64,000 nt of DNA, from the NCBI GenBank assembly GCA_002386525.1, contig DGIS01000021.1:124001-188000 (forward strand). Reading direction: 5' to 3'. The position numbers and the translations under genes were made by a program. Shown piece by piece: positions 52,541-63,670 of this stretch. How positions within the stretch are numbered: position 1 is the stretch's first letter; each line of letters begins with the position of its first letter. The stretch is from Sphingobacterium sp. UBA4616. GTDB taxonomy: Bacteria; Bacteroidota; Bacteroidia; Sphingobacteriales; Sphingobacteriaceae. The notes under the pieces were generated by a model that was not told the DNA's origin, did no database searches, and worked only from the letters and a program-made list of their open reading frames with translations.

Positions 52541-53624
52541 TTATCCGCCAAATTCCATCAGGTAATTTTTCAGAAAATCATTGAGATCACCGTCTAACAC
52601 AGCTTGTGTATTGGATGTTTCGTAATTTGTCCGTAAATCTTTAATTAACTTATACGGATGTAGGACATAGTTTCGAATTTGGGAACCCCATTCGATTTTC
52701 TTTTTGTTTCCTTCAATAGCAGCTGTAGCTTCCTGACGTTTACGCATTTCAATCTCATATAACTGTGATTTCAATAAACGCATCGCATTTTCCTTATTTT
52801 GTAATTGCGATCTGGATTCCTGATTCTTAATAATAATGCCCGTGGGTTTGTGGTGTAATCGAACTGCGGTTTCTACTTTATTTACGTTCTGCCCACCTGC
52901 ACCACCAGAGCGGAAAGTATCCCATTCAATTTCAGAATCCTTCACATCGATCTCAATATTATCATCGATCAATGGATAAACGTAGACTGACGCAAAAGAG
53001 GTATGGCGTTTTGCGTTAGAATCAAATGGGGATATCCGAACGAGCCTATGTACACCATTTTCTCCCTTGAGGTAGCCGTAAGCAAAATCACCCGATATCT
53101 GCAGGGTAACACTCTTGATGCCGGCTACATCACCTTCCTGAGAATCTTGCTCGGTTACTTTATAACCATTTTTCTCGCCCCACATAATATACATCCGCAT
53201 CAGCATGGCAGCCCAGTCGCAGCTTTCAGTACCGCCTGCACCGGCAGTAATCTGTAAGATTGCATCCAGCTGATCCTCTTCAGCACTAAGCATATTTTTA
53301 AATTCGAGCTCCTCGACTTTTTCTAAGGCGAGTTGATATTGGTCGTCCACTTCCTTTTCGCTGGCGTCGCCCGATTGATAGAATTCATACATGACATAGG
53401 CGTCTTCAACCGCCGCTGCAACTTCGTCGAAGTGGTCTGTCCATACCTTTTGGGTTTTTATGGCCAGAAGTATTTTCTCTGCCGCTTTGGAATCGTCCCA
53501 AAAGCTTGCTTCAAGCGTAATCGCTTGATCTCTCTCTATTTCTTCTTTGCGTGCATCGATGTCAAAGATGCCTCCTCAGGGAAGTCACACGATCCCTCAA
53601 GTCTTGAATTTGTTCTTTTGTCAT
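52541..53624 (-). CDS. prfB: Peptide chain release factor 2, with programmed +1 frameshift
   Basis: RF2 reads UGA and UAA stops and is encoded in two frames. Frame one runs from ATG 53624 for 20 codons ([20 protein letters not shown]) to a TGA at 53564-53562; the rest continues in the +1 frame to 52541. The joint has the classic signal: AGGAGG (53576-53571), three bases, CTT, TGA, C. The total is 360 residues after the shift. The release motifs SPF (198-200) and GGQ (243-245) are at the expected places. A low RF2 level lets the ribosome pause at UGA and slip, giving feedback control. Annotations starting at the internal ATG at 53392 lose the first 77 residues. Confidence 0.97.
53562..53576 (-). 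promoter_or_regulatory. Programmed +1 frameshift site of prfB
   Basis: Minus-strand AGGAGG-CAT-CTT-TGA-C: internal Shine-Dalgarno, slippery CUU and weak UGA context, as in E. coli prfB (AGGGGG-UAU-CUU-UGA-C). Confidence 0.97.
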
Positions 53625-53833
53625 ATCCGCTAAAGTATAAATTTTAATTAATAAATTCATGCCTCTACCGAAGAACTTAACGTTGAATATCCGTTGGTAA
53701 ATAGGGATATGTGACCTTTTTTTTTTAGTTTTGGTATTGTCAGCAGAATAAACCTTCATGTGAGGATCTACACTCGGTGCAATATTGCGATCTAGAAGAC
53801 TTTTGTTGACGTTTAAAACAAATATTTTAGTAA

Positions 53834-55507
<1,674 letters not shown>

Positions 55508-55550
55508 AATTTCTTACTCGATCTGAAGTAGATCATGGATGAAACATAGG

Positions 55551-55588
55551 AAGCGGGGCTGTTCAATTTTGGACAGCCCCGCTTTTTT
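55551..55588 (+). terminator. Terminator of pgi
   Basis: AAGCGGGGCTGT (55551-55562) / ACAGCCCCGCTT (55573-55584) followed by a T-run. Confidence 0.92.
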
Positions 55589-55676
55589 TTCAATTATGGA
55601 TGTATTACACTACAGTATTTTTCAGTGCTCTAATTTCTACAAGTGTTACGATCTGATTTTTTGGATAACGTCATTT

Positions 55677-57593
55677 TCATACTTTTTTATGCTGTATTCG
55701 GATAGCATTTAAAATCGCCAAAAGGGCGACTCCCACATCCGCTATGACCGCTTCCCAAAGTGTTGCAACACCACCGGCCCCAAGGATCAAAACAATGACC
55801 TTTACTCCCATTGCCAAGATTACATTCTGCCAGACAATATTTCGGGTTATTTTTCCGATTTTGATGGCCGATAAGATTTTCTTGGGCTCATCGTTTTGGA
55901 TTACGATATCAGCTGTCTCTATCGTCGCATCAGCGCCGAGTCCGCCCATTGCGATGCCTACCTGTGCTAATGCAACTACTGGAGCATCATTTACACCATC
56001 ACCGGCAAAGGCAACATGGCGTCCTTGATCGAGCAGTTGCTGTACATGGCTAACCTTATCCTCGGGGAGGAGGTCGCCATATGCCTCGTTTATCCCCAGC
56101 TCTTTGGCTACCTTGCTTACTACCGCTGTTTTATCGCCAGATAACATGACCGTATAAAGACCTTGCGCACGCATTGCCTGAATAACGGCCTTCGATCCTG
56201 CTTTGATCCGGTCTGCAACGGTTATATAACCGGCATACTTGCCATCGATGGCAAGCATCACAATGGAATATACCATTTTCCTCAAATCATCCGGGTAGCT
56301 AATGTTGTATTTGTCCAATAGCTTGCTGTTGCCTGCTAGTGTTTGCTTTCCATTCACCGTGGCACAAAGTCCATGGCCTGCAATTTCCTGAATATTTTCC
56401 GTTTTTAGGGCTGTGCTGCCTGGATTATAATTGGCTATCGCCTTCGCAATGGGATGTGTGGAATGTACCTCTATCGCTTTCGCATAATCCAATAATTCTT
56501 GTGGCTCTCCATTGACTGCAACAACCTCCGTTACTTCAAATACACCCGCTGTGAGTGTACCTGTTTTATCCATTACTACAGTATCAACAGCGGTAATGGC
56601 ATCGAGGAAGTTGCCTCCCTTAAATAATATTCCGTTTCGCGAGGCTAAACCTATTCCGCCAAAATAACCCAAGGGGATAGAAACAACTAGGGCGCAGGGG
56701 CAACTAATCACCAAGAAAACCAAACTCCGGTAGAACCAGTCTTTAAAACTATAGTCTTGCACAAAGCATAGGGGCACAATAAGCACCAATAGTGCAAGAC
56801 CAAAGATTATGGGGACATATACTTTAGCAAATTTGGCAATAAACAACTGCGTTTTGGATTTACGCGCTGTAGCATCTTGTACCATTTCGAGGATTTTGCT
56901 CAACTTGCTATCCTCAAATTTGTTGGAGACCTCGATTTCTACAACCGTTTCCAAATTAATCATCCCCGCAAAAACCGTTTCACCCCTATATTTTGTATCA
57001 GGTTTACTCTCTCCCGTCAAAGCGGCGGTATTAAATGCGGCTTTTTCTGTATTCAACTTACCATCAAGAGCCACTTTTTCACCCACTTTTACAAGGATTA
57101 TTTCGCCAGTTGTGACAGTCTTTGGGTTTACCTGTCGCTGTTGGCCATTTCGTAATACAGTAACGGTATCGGGACGGATATCCAAGAGTGATTTGATCGA
57201 TTTCTTGGCATTGTCTACGGCGGTGTCCTGAAACCATTCTCCGATTTGGTAGAATACCATTACCGCAACACCCTCTTCAAATTCTCCAATAGCGAATGCA
57301 CCTAAGGTTGCCACAGTCATCAAAAAGAATTCATTAAAAATATCAGCCCTTTTTGCCTTACGGAAAGCCATCAGGATAACAGGTATTCCCGCAAGCAGGT
57401 AAGCGATGCTATTTAGGGCTAAACTGATGCCAAACGGAAGAGTGATCTTGAAAGCATATTTCAAAAAAAGTAAAGTAAGCAGGATGGCAAGAGCGATGAG
57501 CAACTTGCTCTGGGCAATCCACCAAGGCTGCTCCTTTGTGGTAAGGGAGTGCTCTTGTGTGGCATTGCTAAGCTCATGGTTGTGTTCACACAT
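55677..57593 (-). CDS. P1B-type heavy-metal ATPase (ZntA-like, Zn/Cd/Pb class)
   Basis: A 638-residue efflux ATPase with eight predicted membrane helices. The metal site CPC is at 298-300 (SCPCALV), the phosphorylated Asp342 is in DKTGTLT, TGES lies in the actuator domain (193-196), the HP motif in STHPIAKA, and GDGVNDAP in the hinge. A C-terminal Asp in ADVGVALLAILNA is typical of the Zn/Cd/Pb group. There is no N-terminal HMA domain, only a short MCEHNHE start that may bind metal, so it is shorter than E. coli ZntA (732). It is monocistronic, with no metal regulator next to it. Confidence 0.93.
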   Translation of the reverse strand: MCEHNHELSNATQEHSLTTKEQPWWIAQSKLLIALAILLTLLFLKYAFKITLPFGISLALNSIAYLLAGIPVILMAFRKAKRADIFNEFFLMTVATLGAFAIGEFEEGVAVMVFYQIGEWFQDTAVDNAKKSIKSLLDIRPDTVTVLRNGQQRQVNPKTVTTGEIILVKVGEKVALDGKLNTEKAAFNTAALTGESKPDTKYRGETVFAGMINLETVVEIEVSNKFEDSKLSKILEMVQDATARKSKTQLFIAKFAKVYVPIIFGLALLVLIVPLCFVQDYSFKDWFYRSLVFLVISCPCALVVSIPLGYFGGIGLASRNGILFKGGNFLDAITAVDTVVMDKTGTLTAGVFEVTEVVAVNGEPQELLDYAKAIEVHSTHPIAKAIANYNPGSTALKTENIQEIAGHGLCATVNGKQTLAGNSKLLDKYNISYPDDLRKMVYSIVMLAIDGKYAGYITVADRIKAGSKAVIQAMRAQGLYTVMLSGDKTAVVSKVAKELGINEAYGDLLPEDKVSHVQQLLDQGRHVAFAGDGVNDAPVVALAQVGIAMGGLGADATIETADIVIQNDEPKKILSAIKIGKITRNIVWQNVILAMGVKVIVLILGAGGVATLWEAVIADVGVALLAILNAIRIQHKKV

Positions 57594-57703
57594 ATATCAG
57601 CGTTTCTTTTTAAAAAATTAAATTTAACGATTTCTGCCGTAAATAGCGAGAGGAATGCGGATGGGTGTGTAATGTCAGTAGGCTGAGGTAAGGAATAAGA
57701 AAT

Positions 57704-57740
57704 AAAAAAGGCGTTCGTATCAATTGATTTGAACACCTTT
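57704..57740 (-). terminator. Terminator of the small holin-like gene
   Basis: On the minus strand AAAGGTGTTC (57740-57731) pairs with GAACGCCTTT (57716-57707, one G-U), followed by a T-run (57709-57704). Confidence 0.75.
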
Positions 57741-57762
57741 AACTACGTAATATAATGTATCT

Positions 57763-58104
57763 TTAATCTTTTGACATACTGCCAACGATCATCTCTAATA
57801 CGGCAACGACAATGGCAAACAGCGCGGCAGTCCAAAAACCATCTACATCAAATTTTGAACCGAGTAGCCAATCGGACAGCAGAACCATTAATACTGTAAT
57901 AATAAAGGATACCAAACCCAGTGTTAGCCAATTTAGGGGGAACGTAAATAACCGTAAAATCGATCCTACAGTTGCATTGACAAATCCAATCACGAGCCCG
58001 GTAACAATGGCCCAGCCAAATCCAGCAACATGGGCTCCAGGTACAAGCCAGCAGGCAACCGCTACGACCAACCCGGTAAGTAAAAGACTAATAATAAATT
58101 TCAT
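57763..58104 (-). CDS. Four-helix membrane protein, phage-holin-4-2 superfamily
   Basis: A 113-residue membrane protein with four hydrophobic helices (about 2-22, 27-50, 57-80, 88-110). The pattern PGAHVAGFGWAIVTGLVIGFVN...FTFPLNWLTLGLVSFIITVLMVLL...VDGFWTAALFAIVVAVL (quoted in pieces) matches the mycobacterial-type holin family that is widespread in bacterial chromosomes and not phage-linked. The function is unknown. It has its own terminator. Confidence 0.85.
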   Translation of the reverse strand: MKFIISLLLTGLVVAVACWLVPGAHVAGFGWAIVTGLVIGFVNATVGSILRLFTFPLNWLTLGLVSFIITVLMVLLSDWLLGSKFDVDGFWTAALFAIVVAVLEMIVGSMSKD

Positions 58105-58361
58105 AATATGTGCTAATTTTTGTAAGTAGTTAAAAAAGAAATAATCTGATTATAATGTTGCAAACCCAATGCCAAACTTTATTGACGTATGAATTCTAGG
58201 TATTACGATAAAAAGGCTTTCTGCAGGTTAATGGTCAGATACATTAAGGATATTTTGTTGGTAACTAAATGCGGTTTTGATATTAAATATATGCGAGCAT
58301 AGTAAATATTTCTTATCTTTATTTATAACGAGCTTCACATGCTCATAAAACTAATAAACCC

Positions 58362-58787
58362 ATGAAGAAAATTATGATGTCATTCTTAATGTTGCTGACT
58401 ACAGTAACATTATTTGCGCAAACAGATCCCATCATCGGAAAATGGGAAAATCCAAGTGGCGAAGGTCGTGTTGAAATTTACAAAAAAGGCGATAAGTTTT
58501 TTGGTAAGCTCTATTGGCTGAAATTTCCTAACAACGAAGCAGGTCAGCCAAAGAAAGATATAAAAAATCCAGATAAAGCCCTGCAGGGCAGGAATGTGCA
58601 AGGGCTGGAGATCTTGACCAATTTTGAAAAAGATGGCAGTACTTATGTCGATGGAAAGATTTACGATCCAAAGTCAGGCAAAACATATAGCTGTAAGATG
58701 ACGCTAAAAGGAGATAAGCTTGATATCAGGGGCTATATGGGCGTGAGCCTGCTCGGACGTACAGAGACATGGAAAAGAATTCATTAA
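58362..58787 (+). CDS. DUF2147 family exported protein
   Basis: A 141-residue exported protein: signal peptide (MKKIMMSFLMLLTTVTLFAQ) and a DUF2147 domain (IIGKWENPSGEGRVEIYKKGDKF, GLEILTNFEKDG, YDPKSGKTYSCKMTLKGDKL, ending RGYMGVSLLGRTETWKR). It forms a lipocalin-like beta-barrel in family models; function unknown. TATCTTTA, a near -7 box, lies about 45 bases upstream. A terminator follows. Confidence 0.92.
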   Translation: MKKIMMSFLMLLTTVTLFAQTDPIIGKWENPSGEGRVEIYKKGDKFFGKLYWLKFPNNEAGQPKKDIKNPDKALQGRNVQGLEILTNFEKDGSTYVDGKIYDPKSGKTYSCKMTLKGDKLDIRGYMGVSLLGRTETWKRIH

Positions 58788-58845
58788 GAACTATAGCAGC
58801 TGCTAAAATGGTGTAATCCGCTAGCATGCACAGCTGAGGTCACAC

Positions 58846-58888
58846 CCAAAAAGGCAATTTATTCCATAGCAGTAAATTGCCTTTTTGG
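58846..58888 (+). terminator. Terminator of the DUF2147 gene
   Basis: CCAAAAAGGCAATTTA (58846-58861) / TAAATTGCCTTTTTGG (58873-58888), a 16-bp stem with a T-rich 3' arm. It lies before the ABC permease start. Confidence 0.85.
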
Positions 58889-58942
58889 TTTTGTGCGGGA
58901 ATTACAGTATTTTCATCCCTACAAATCATACATATTAGCTTT

Positions 58943-60190
58943 ATGGCCGTAAAAATGTCTTATGTTGAGAATGTCAAGCTTGCACTACAGTCTATTGTAG
59001 GGAATAAGCTGCGTACATTTCTAACAGCACTGATTATTGCCATAGGAATGATGGCTCTTATAGGGGTGTTGACCTCGATAGATGCCATGAAGAACTCCCT
59101 GACAGACTCCTTTTCATCGATGGGGTCAAACTCTTTCAACATCCGCAACCGCGGGCTCAATGTTCGCATCGGGAATGAGGGGACGCGATCCAAAGTCTTC
59201 GCTAATATAACGTATGCACAGTCCGTTCGATTTAAACAAGATTTTCACTTTAATGCATTGACATCAGTCAGTGCCAATGTGAGCTGGAATACGACTGCAA
59301 AATTTCAATCCAAAAAGACAAACCCCAATATTGGCCTGATAGGCACCGACGAAAATTATCTGCAGACATCGGGGTATGTTGTCAACGAAGGCCGTAATTT
59401 TTCCACTAGAGAGGTAGAAACAGGTAGTGGTGTTATTATCATTGGCAGTGAAGTCAGTAAAATGCTTTTCAATGAAATCATTGATCCGATAGGGCAGTTT
59501 ATTACCGTTAACAATATCCGTTATTTGGTTATCGGCGTATTAAAAAGTAAAGGTTCTTCTGCGGGGATGGGTGGCGATAGGGCATGTTTTATTCCGCTGA
59601 TCAAGGCAAGGGCAGTGATGCAGGGTGCTGAACCCTCCTATGTGATAACAGTTTCATCCAACGATCCTATGCGATTGGAAGCGGCGATTGGTGAAGCTAC
59701 TATCGTATTTAGAAATATCCGCGGATTGGCCTCAAGGCAAACCAATGATTTTGAAATTACCAAGTCCGATGCGGTAGCCCAGATGCTGATGCAAAATATG
59801 GCAATGGTGACTTTAGGGGCTGTAGTGATTGCTTTTATCACCCTGGTGGGCGCTTCAATTGGATTGATGAATATTATGCTTGTTTCGGTCACGGAGCGGA
59901 CACGCGAGATTGGTATACGTAAGGCGATCGGAGCAACACCGAGTGTTATCCGTAAACAGTTTTTGATGGAAGCGATTGTGATTTGCATGATCGGTGGTGT
60001 TGCCGGGATCTTTATAGGTATTCTGATCGGTAATATCCTGGCCCTGCAGCTCGGTACATCTTTTATTATACCGTGGGGAGCAATTATTATGGGCTTTGCA
60101 GTATGCGGACTCGTCGGTATGCTGTCGGGTTATTACCCAGCTTCAAAAGCATCTAAACTGGATCCGGTCGATGCGCTCCGATACGAATAA
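58943..60190 (+). CDS. MacB/FtsX-like ABC transporter permease
   Basis: A 415-residue membrane protein. Transmembrane helix 1 is near the N-terminus (LTALIIAIGMMALIGVL), then comes a periplasmic MacB-PCD domain (about 50-280), then FtsX helices 2-4 (TLGAVVIAFITLVGASIGLMN; AIVICMIGGVAGIFIGIL; WGAIIMGFAVCGLVGML). The coupling helix motif RTREIGIRKAIGATPSVIRKQFLMEAI and the end YYPASKASKLDPVDALRYE are typical. No ATPase gene is adjacent. The frame is open back to 58877, but that part overlaps the terminator; ATG 58955 is an alternative start. Export of lipoproteins or peptides is possible but unproven. Confidence 0.88.
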   Translation: MAVKMSYVENVKLALQSIVGNKLRTFLTALIIAIGMMALIGVLTSIDAMKNSLTDSFSSMGSNSFNIRNRGLNVRIGNEGTRSKVFANITYAQSVRFKQDFHFNALTSVSANVSWNTTAKFQSKKTNPNIGLIGTDENYLQTSGYVVNEGRNFSTREVETGSGVIIIGSEVSKMLFNEIIDPIGQFITVNNIRYLVIGVLKSKGSSAGMGGDRACFIPLIKARAVMQGAEPSYVITVSSNDPMRLEAAIGEATIVFRNIRGLASRQTNDFEITKSDAVAQMLMQNMAMVTLGAVVIAFITLVGASIGLMNIMLVSVTERTREIGIRKAIGATPSVIRKQFLMEAIVICMIGGVAGIFIGILIGNILALQLGTSFIIPWGAIIMGFAVCGLVGMLSGYYPASKASKLDPVDALRYE

Positions 60191-60449
60191 CCTTTCCCTC
60201 TGCTTTCAGTACTTTAATTACTTTTAAGAAAGATAAGACCTGTTGTTACACGATGGCTTGTATGCGTATTCGTGCTTTTTTTAATTGGAGATGCAGAGAT
60301 GGGACAAACGCGTATTTTGTGCAATCGGTTTAATGTTACCAAATCATTGATTTGGGATAAATTCTCCGTGAATAACGTCCATCAGGGAAGGTAACACAAG
60401 TTATTCCAATGAAAAAACTGTAATATTGTATAAAAATTAAAATCGAATT

Positions 60450-61640
60450 ATGTACACAACATTACAACCAGTTTTAGCAAAGGAATTGGAAGCAATCAAA
60501 GAAGCGGGATTGTATAAACAAGAGCGAGTGATCGTTACTCCGCAGGGAGCAGATATCAAAGTAAGTACAGGGCAAGAAGTTGTCAATTTTTGTGCTAACA
60601 ATTATTTGGGTCTGTCTTCGCACCCAAAAGTAATCGAGGCTGCTAAGAAAGCGATTGATACGCACGGTTATGGAATGTCCTCAGTACGTTTCATCTGTGG
60701 TACCCAAGATGTGCATAAAGAATTAGAGGCAAAAATTTCTAAATTTCTCGGAACAGAAGATACTATTTTATACGCGGCTGCATTTGACGCTAATGGTGGA
60801 GTGTTTGAACCCTTATTTGGTGCTGAAGATGCCATCATTTCAGATGAATTAAATCATGCCTCCATTATTGACGGTGTCCGTTTGTGCAAAGCTCAGCGTT
60901 TCCGCTATAAAAATGCAGATATGGCAGATTTGGAAGCTCAGTTGCAGGCAGCATCTGGTGCGCGGCACAAGATCATTGTTACAGATGGTGCATTTTCAAT
61001 GGATGGGTCAGTAGCTCCATTGGATCAGATCTGTGATCTTGCAGACAAATATCAAGCATTAGTGATGATTGATGAGTCGCACTGTACTGGATTTATCGGA
61101 GCGACGGGACGTGGTACACATGAGCTTTTCAATGTGATTGATCGTGTAGATATCATTACGGGTACGTTGGGTAAGGCATTAGGTGGAGCATCAGGTGGTT
61201 TTACATCCGGTAAAAAAGAAATTATCGATTTGTTACGTCAGCGTTCACGTCCTTACCTATTTTCAAACACACTAGCACCGGCTATTGCTGGAGCTTCCGT
61301 TGCGGTATTGGACATGCTGAGTGAGACTACTGCATTGCGCGACAAGCTGGAATCAAATACCATCTACTTTCGTGAAAAAATGATGGCTGCGGGTTTCGAT
61401 ATCAAGCCAGGTTTCCACCCGATCGTGCCTGTTATGCTCTATGATGCGAAATTAGCGCAGGAGTTTGCATCAAAAATGTTGGAGGAAGGAATTTACGTGA
61501 TTGGCTTCTACTATCCCGTTGTACCTCAAGGAAAAGCTCGTATTCGGGTGCAGATTTCAGCTGGACATGAGCTTGCACACCTAGATAAAGCAATTGCCGC
61601 CTTTACTAAAGTAGGTAGAGAATTAGGTGTAATTAAATAA
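60450..61640 (+). CDS. kbl: Glycine C-acetyltransferase (2-amino-3-ketobutyrate CoA ligase)
   Basis: A 396-residue PLP enzyme of the alpha-oxoamine synthase group. It cleaves 2-amino-3-ketobutyrate with CoA to glycine and acetyl-CoA in threonine degradation. Motifs are [53 protein letters not shown] and the PLP lysine Lys242 in GTLGKALGG. It is closer to Kbl than to BioF or SPT in the [10 protein letters not shown] segment. tdh is not adjacent. Confidence 0.95.
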   Translation: MYTTLQPVLAKELEAIKEAGLYKQERVIVTPQGADIKVSTGQEVVNFCANNYLGLSSHPKVIEAAKKAIDTHGYGMSSVRFICGTQDVHKELEAKISKFLGTEDTILYAAAFDANGGVFEPLFGAEDAIISDELNHASIIDGVRLCKAQRFRYKNADMADLEAQLQAASGARHKIIVTDGAFSMDGSVAPLDQICDLADKYQALVMIDESHCTGFIGATGRGTHELFNVIDRVDIITGTLGKALGGASGGFTSGKKEIIDLLRQRSRPYLFSNTLAPAIAGASVAVLDMLSETTALRDKLESNTIYFREKMMAAGFDIKPGFHPIVPVMLYDAKLAQEFASKMLEEGIYVIGFYYPVVPQGKARIRVQISAGHELAHLDKAIAAFTKVGRELGVIK

Positions 61641-61664
61641 AATACACATAGTTATAAAATTTAT

Positions 61665-61689
61665 GGTGCAAAATGTTTATCTTTGCACC
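61665..61689. promoter_or_regulatory. Inverted repeat overlapping the typA -7 box
   Basis: GGTGCAAA (61665-61672) and TTTGCACC (61682-61689), a perfect 8-bp inverted repeat with a 9-base spacer. The -7 box TATCTTTG (61678-61685) lies inside it. A bound regulator could occlude the promoter. Confidence 0.5.
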
Positions 61690-61718
61690 CTGAATTTAAA
61701 AACAAATTTACTTGCTAG

Positions 61719-63524
61719 ATGCAAAATATTAGAAACATAGCGATTATCGCTCACGTCGATCACGGTAAAACTACGTTGGTAGACAAAATCTTACACTTCA
61801 CAAATCTTTTTAGAGATAATGACGGTACAGGTGATTTAATTCTGGATAATAATGATTTAGAACGTGAACGCGGTATTACTATCGTCGCTAAAAACGTTTC
61901 TGTAGAATATAAAGGTGTAAAAATTAACGTTATTGATACACCTGGTCACGCCGATTTCGGTGGTGAGGTTGAGCGTGTATTGAAAATGGCTGATGGTGTT
62001 GTTTTGCTAGTGGATGCTTTCGAAGGTCCAATGCCACAAACACGTTTCGTTACTCAAAAGGCATTATCATTAGGTTTGAAACCTTTGGTAGTTGTGAATA
62101 AAGTTGATAAAGAAAACTGTCGCCCTGAAGAGGTGTACGAAAACGTATTTGATTTATTCTATAGTCTGGATGCAACAGAAGAACAATTGGCATTCCCAGT
62201 ATTATACGGTTCATCCAAACATGGTTGGATGTCAACAGATTGGAAAGAAAAGAAAGAAGATGTATCTGAATTATTAGATGCTATCATCAGTCATTTCCCA
62301 CCTTCCCCATTTGTTGAGGGTACATTGCAAATGCAGATCACATCGTTGGATTACTCTACGTTCGTTGGACGTATCGCTATCGGTCGTGTAGCACGTGGTA
62401 CAATCAAAGAAGGTCAACCTATTTCGTTGGTAAAACGTGATGGCAAAATCGTTAAATCACGGGTAAAAGAACTGCATACATTCGAAGGCTTAGGTCGTCG
62501 TCGTGTGGAAGAAGTTAAATGTGGAGATATCTGTGCAGTAGTTGGTATTGAAGGTTTTGATATCGGTGACACCATTGCAGATTTCGAAAACCCAGAGCAA
62601 TTGGAGGTTATCAGCATTGATGAACCGACAATGAACATGTTGTTTACGATCAACAATTCTCCATTCTTTGGTAAGGAAGGTAAATTGGTTACTTCAAGAC
62701 ACATTCACGATCGTTTACAAAAGGAATTAGAAAAGAACTTGGCTTTACGCGTTGTTCCTACGGAATCTCCAGATGCTTGGTTGGTATACGGACGTGGTAT
62801 TCTTCACTTATCTGTATTGATCGAAACAATGCGTCGTGAAGGTTACGAATTGCAAGTAGGTCAGCCGCAAGTAATCTTGAAAGAAATTGATGGCAAAAAA
62901 TGTGAACCTATCGAGGTATTGGTAGTTGATGTGCCTGCAGAGGTTTCTGGTAAAGTTATTGAATTAGTCACGCAACGTAAAGGTGAACTTCTAGTGATGG
63001 AGACGAAAGGCGAAATGCAACATCTTGAGTTTGAAATCCCTTCTCGTGGTATCATTGGTCTACGTAACAACGTATTGACTGCTACTGCTGGTGAAGCTGT
63101 AATGGCTCACCGTCTGAAAGGATACGAGCCTTGGAGAGGAACAATTCCTGGACGTCTGCACGGTGTATTGATCTCCTTAGATAAAGGTACAACTACAGCA
63201 TACTCTATCGATAAATTGCAAGATAGAGGTAAGTTCTTTGTTGATCCAGGTGTCGATATTTATGAAGGCCAGATCTTAGGCGAGCATATTCGTGACAATG
63301 ACTTAACGATCAACATCGTTAAAGGTAAACAGTTGACAAATATGCGTGCATCGGGTACAGATGATAACACACGTATCGCACCAGCGATTAAATTCTCTTT
63401 AGAGGAGTCTATGGAGTATATCCAAGCGGACGAATATATTGAGGTTACACCACAATCTATCCGCTTACGTAAAATCTATTTGACTGAAAATGAGCGTAAA
63501 GTAAACGCGAAGAAATTCCAATAG
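61719..63524 (+). CDS. typA: Ribosome-associated GTPase TypA/BipA
   Basis: A 601-residue translational GTPase. G1 is AHVDHGKTT, the switch I segment is ERGITI, G3 DTPGHAD, G4 NKVD. The EF-G-like domains II, III and V and the TypA C-terminal domain ([29 protein letters not shown]) follow. It affects ribosome assembly and stress growth. The 33-base leader carries the promoter palindrome. It is followed by a terminator. Confidence 0.97.
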   Translation: MQNIRNIAIIAHVDHGKTTLVDKILHFTNLFRDNDGTGDLILDNNDLERERGITIVAKNVSVEYKGVKINVIDTPGHADFGGEVERVLKMADGVVLLVDAFEGPMPQTRFVTQKALSLGLKPLVVVNKVDKENCRPEEVYENVFDLFYSLDATEEQLAFPVLYGSSKHGWMSTDWKEKKEDVSELLDAIISHFPPSPFVEGTLQMQITSLDYSTFVGRIAIGRVARGTIKEGQPISLVKRDGKIVKSRVKELHTFEGLGRRRVEEVKCGDICAVVGIEGFDIGDTIADFENPEQLEVISIDEPTMNMLFTINNSPFFGKEGKLVTSRHIHDRLQKELEKNLALRVVPTESPDAWLVYGRGILHLSVLIETMRREGYELQVGQPQVILKEIDGKKCEPIEVLVVDVPAEVSGKVIELVTQRKGELLVMETKGEMQHLEFEIPSRGIIGLRNNVLTATAGEAVMAHRLKGYEPWRGTIPGRLHGVLISLDKGTTTAYSIDKLQDRGKFFVDPGVDIYEGQILGEHIRDNDLTINIVKGKQLTNMRASGTDDNTRIAPAIKFSLEESMEYIQADEYIEVTPQSIRLRKIYLTENERKVNAKKFQ

Positions 63525-63546
63525 TCAATCGTAGAACAGGATACAT

Positions 63547-63585
63547 AAAAAAGCCATCGAATATTTTGTTCGATGGCTTTTTTAT
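63547..63585 (+). terminator. Terminator of typA
   Basis: A 15-bp perfect stem AAAAAAGCCATCGAA (63547-63561) / TTCGATGGCTTTTTT (63569-63583). Confidence 0.93.
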
Positions 63586-63644
63586 GTACTAAAGAAAACC
63601 GAACTGCTTTTTAATTCGCAGGAATATAATCAGCCAATAATACG

Positions 63645-63652
63645 TAACTTTG
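63645..63652 (+). promoter_or_regulatory. -7 box of uvrA
   Basis: TAACTTTG matches TAnnTTTG and lies 18 bases before the ATG at 63671. Confidence 0.55.
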
Positions 63653-63670
63653 TGTGAGATAAGGATAATT

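Noticed and set aside
53393..53624. prfB as a truncated pseudogene
   Set aside because: The stop codon is the programmed frameshift site with AGGAGG and CTTTGAC; the two frames join to one normal-length RF2.
57763..58104. Prophage remnant suggested by the holin-like protein
   Set aside because: This holin family is common on bacterial chromosomes, and no other phage gene is nearby.
58877..58942. Upstream start for the ABC permease
   Set aside because: It overlaps the terminator of the DUF2147 gene.
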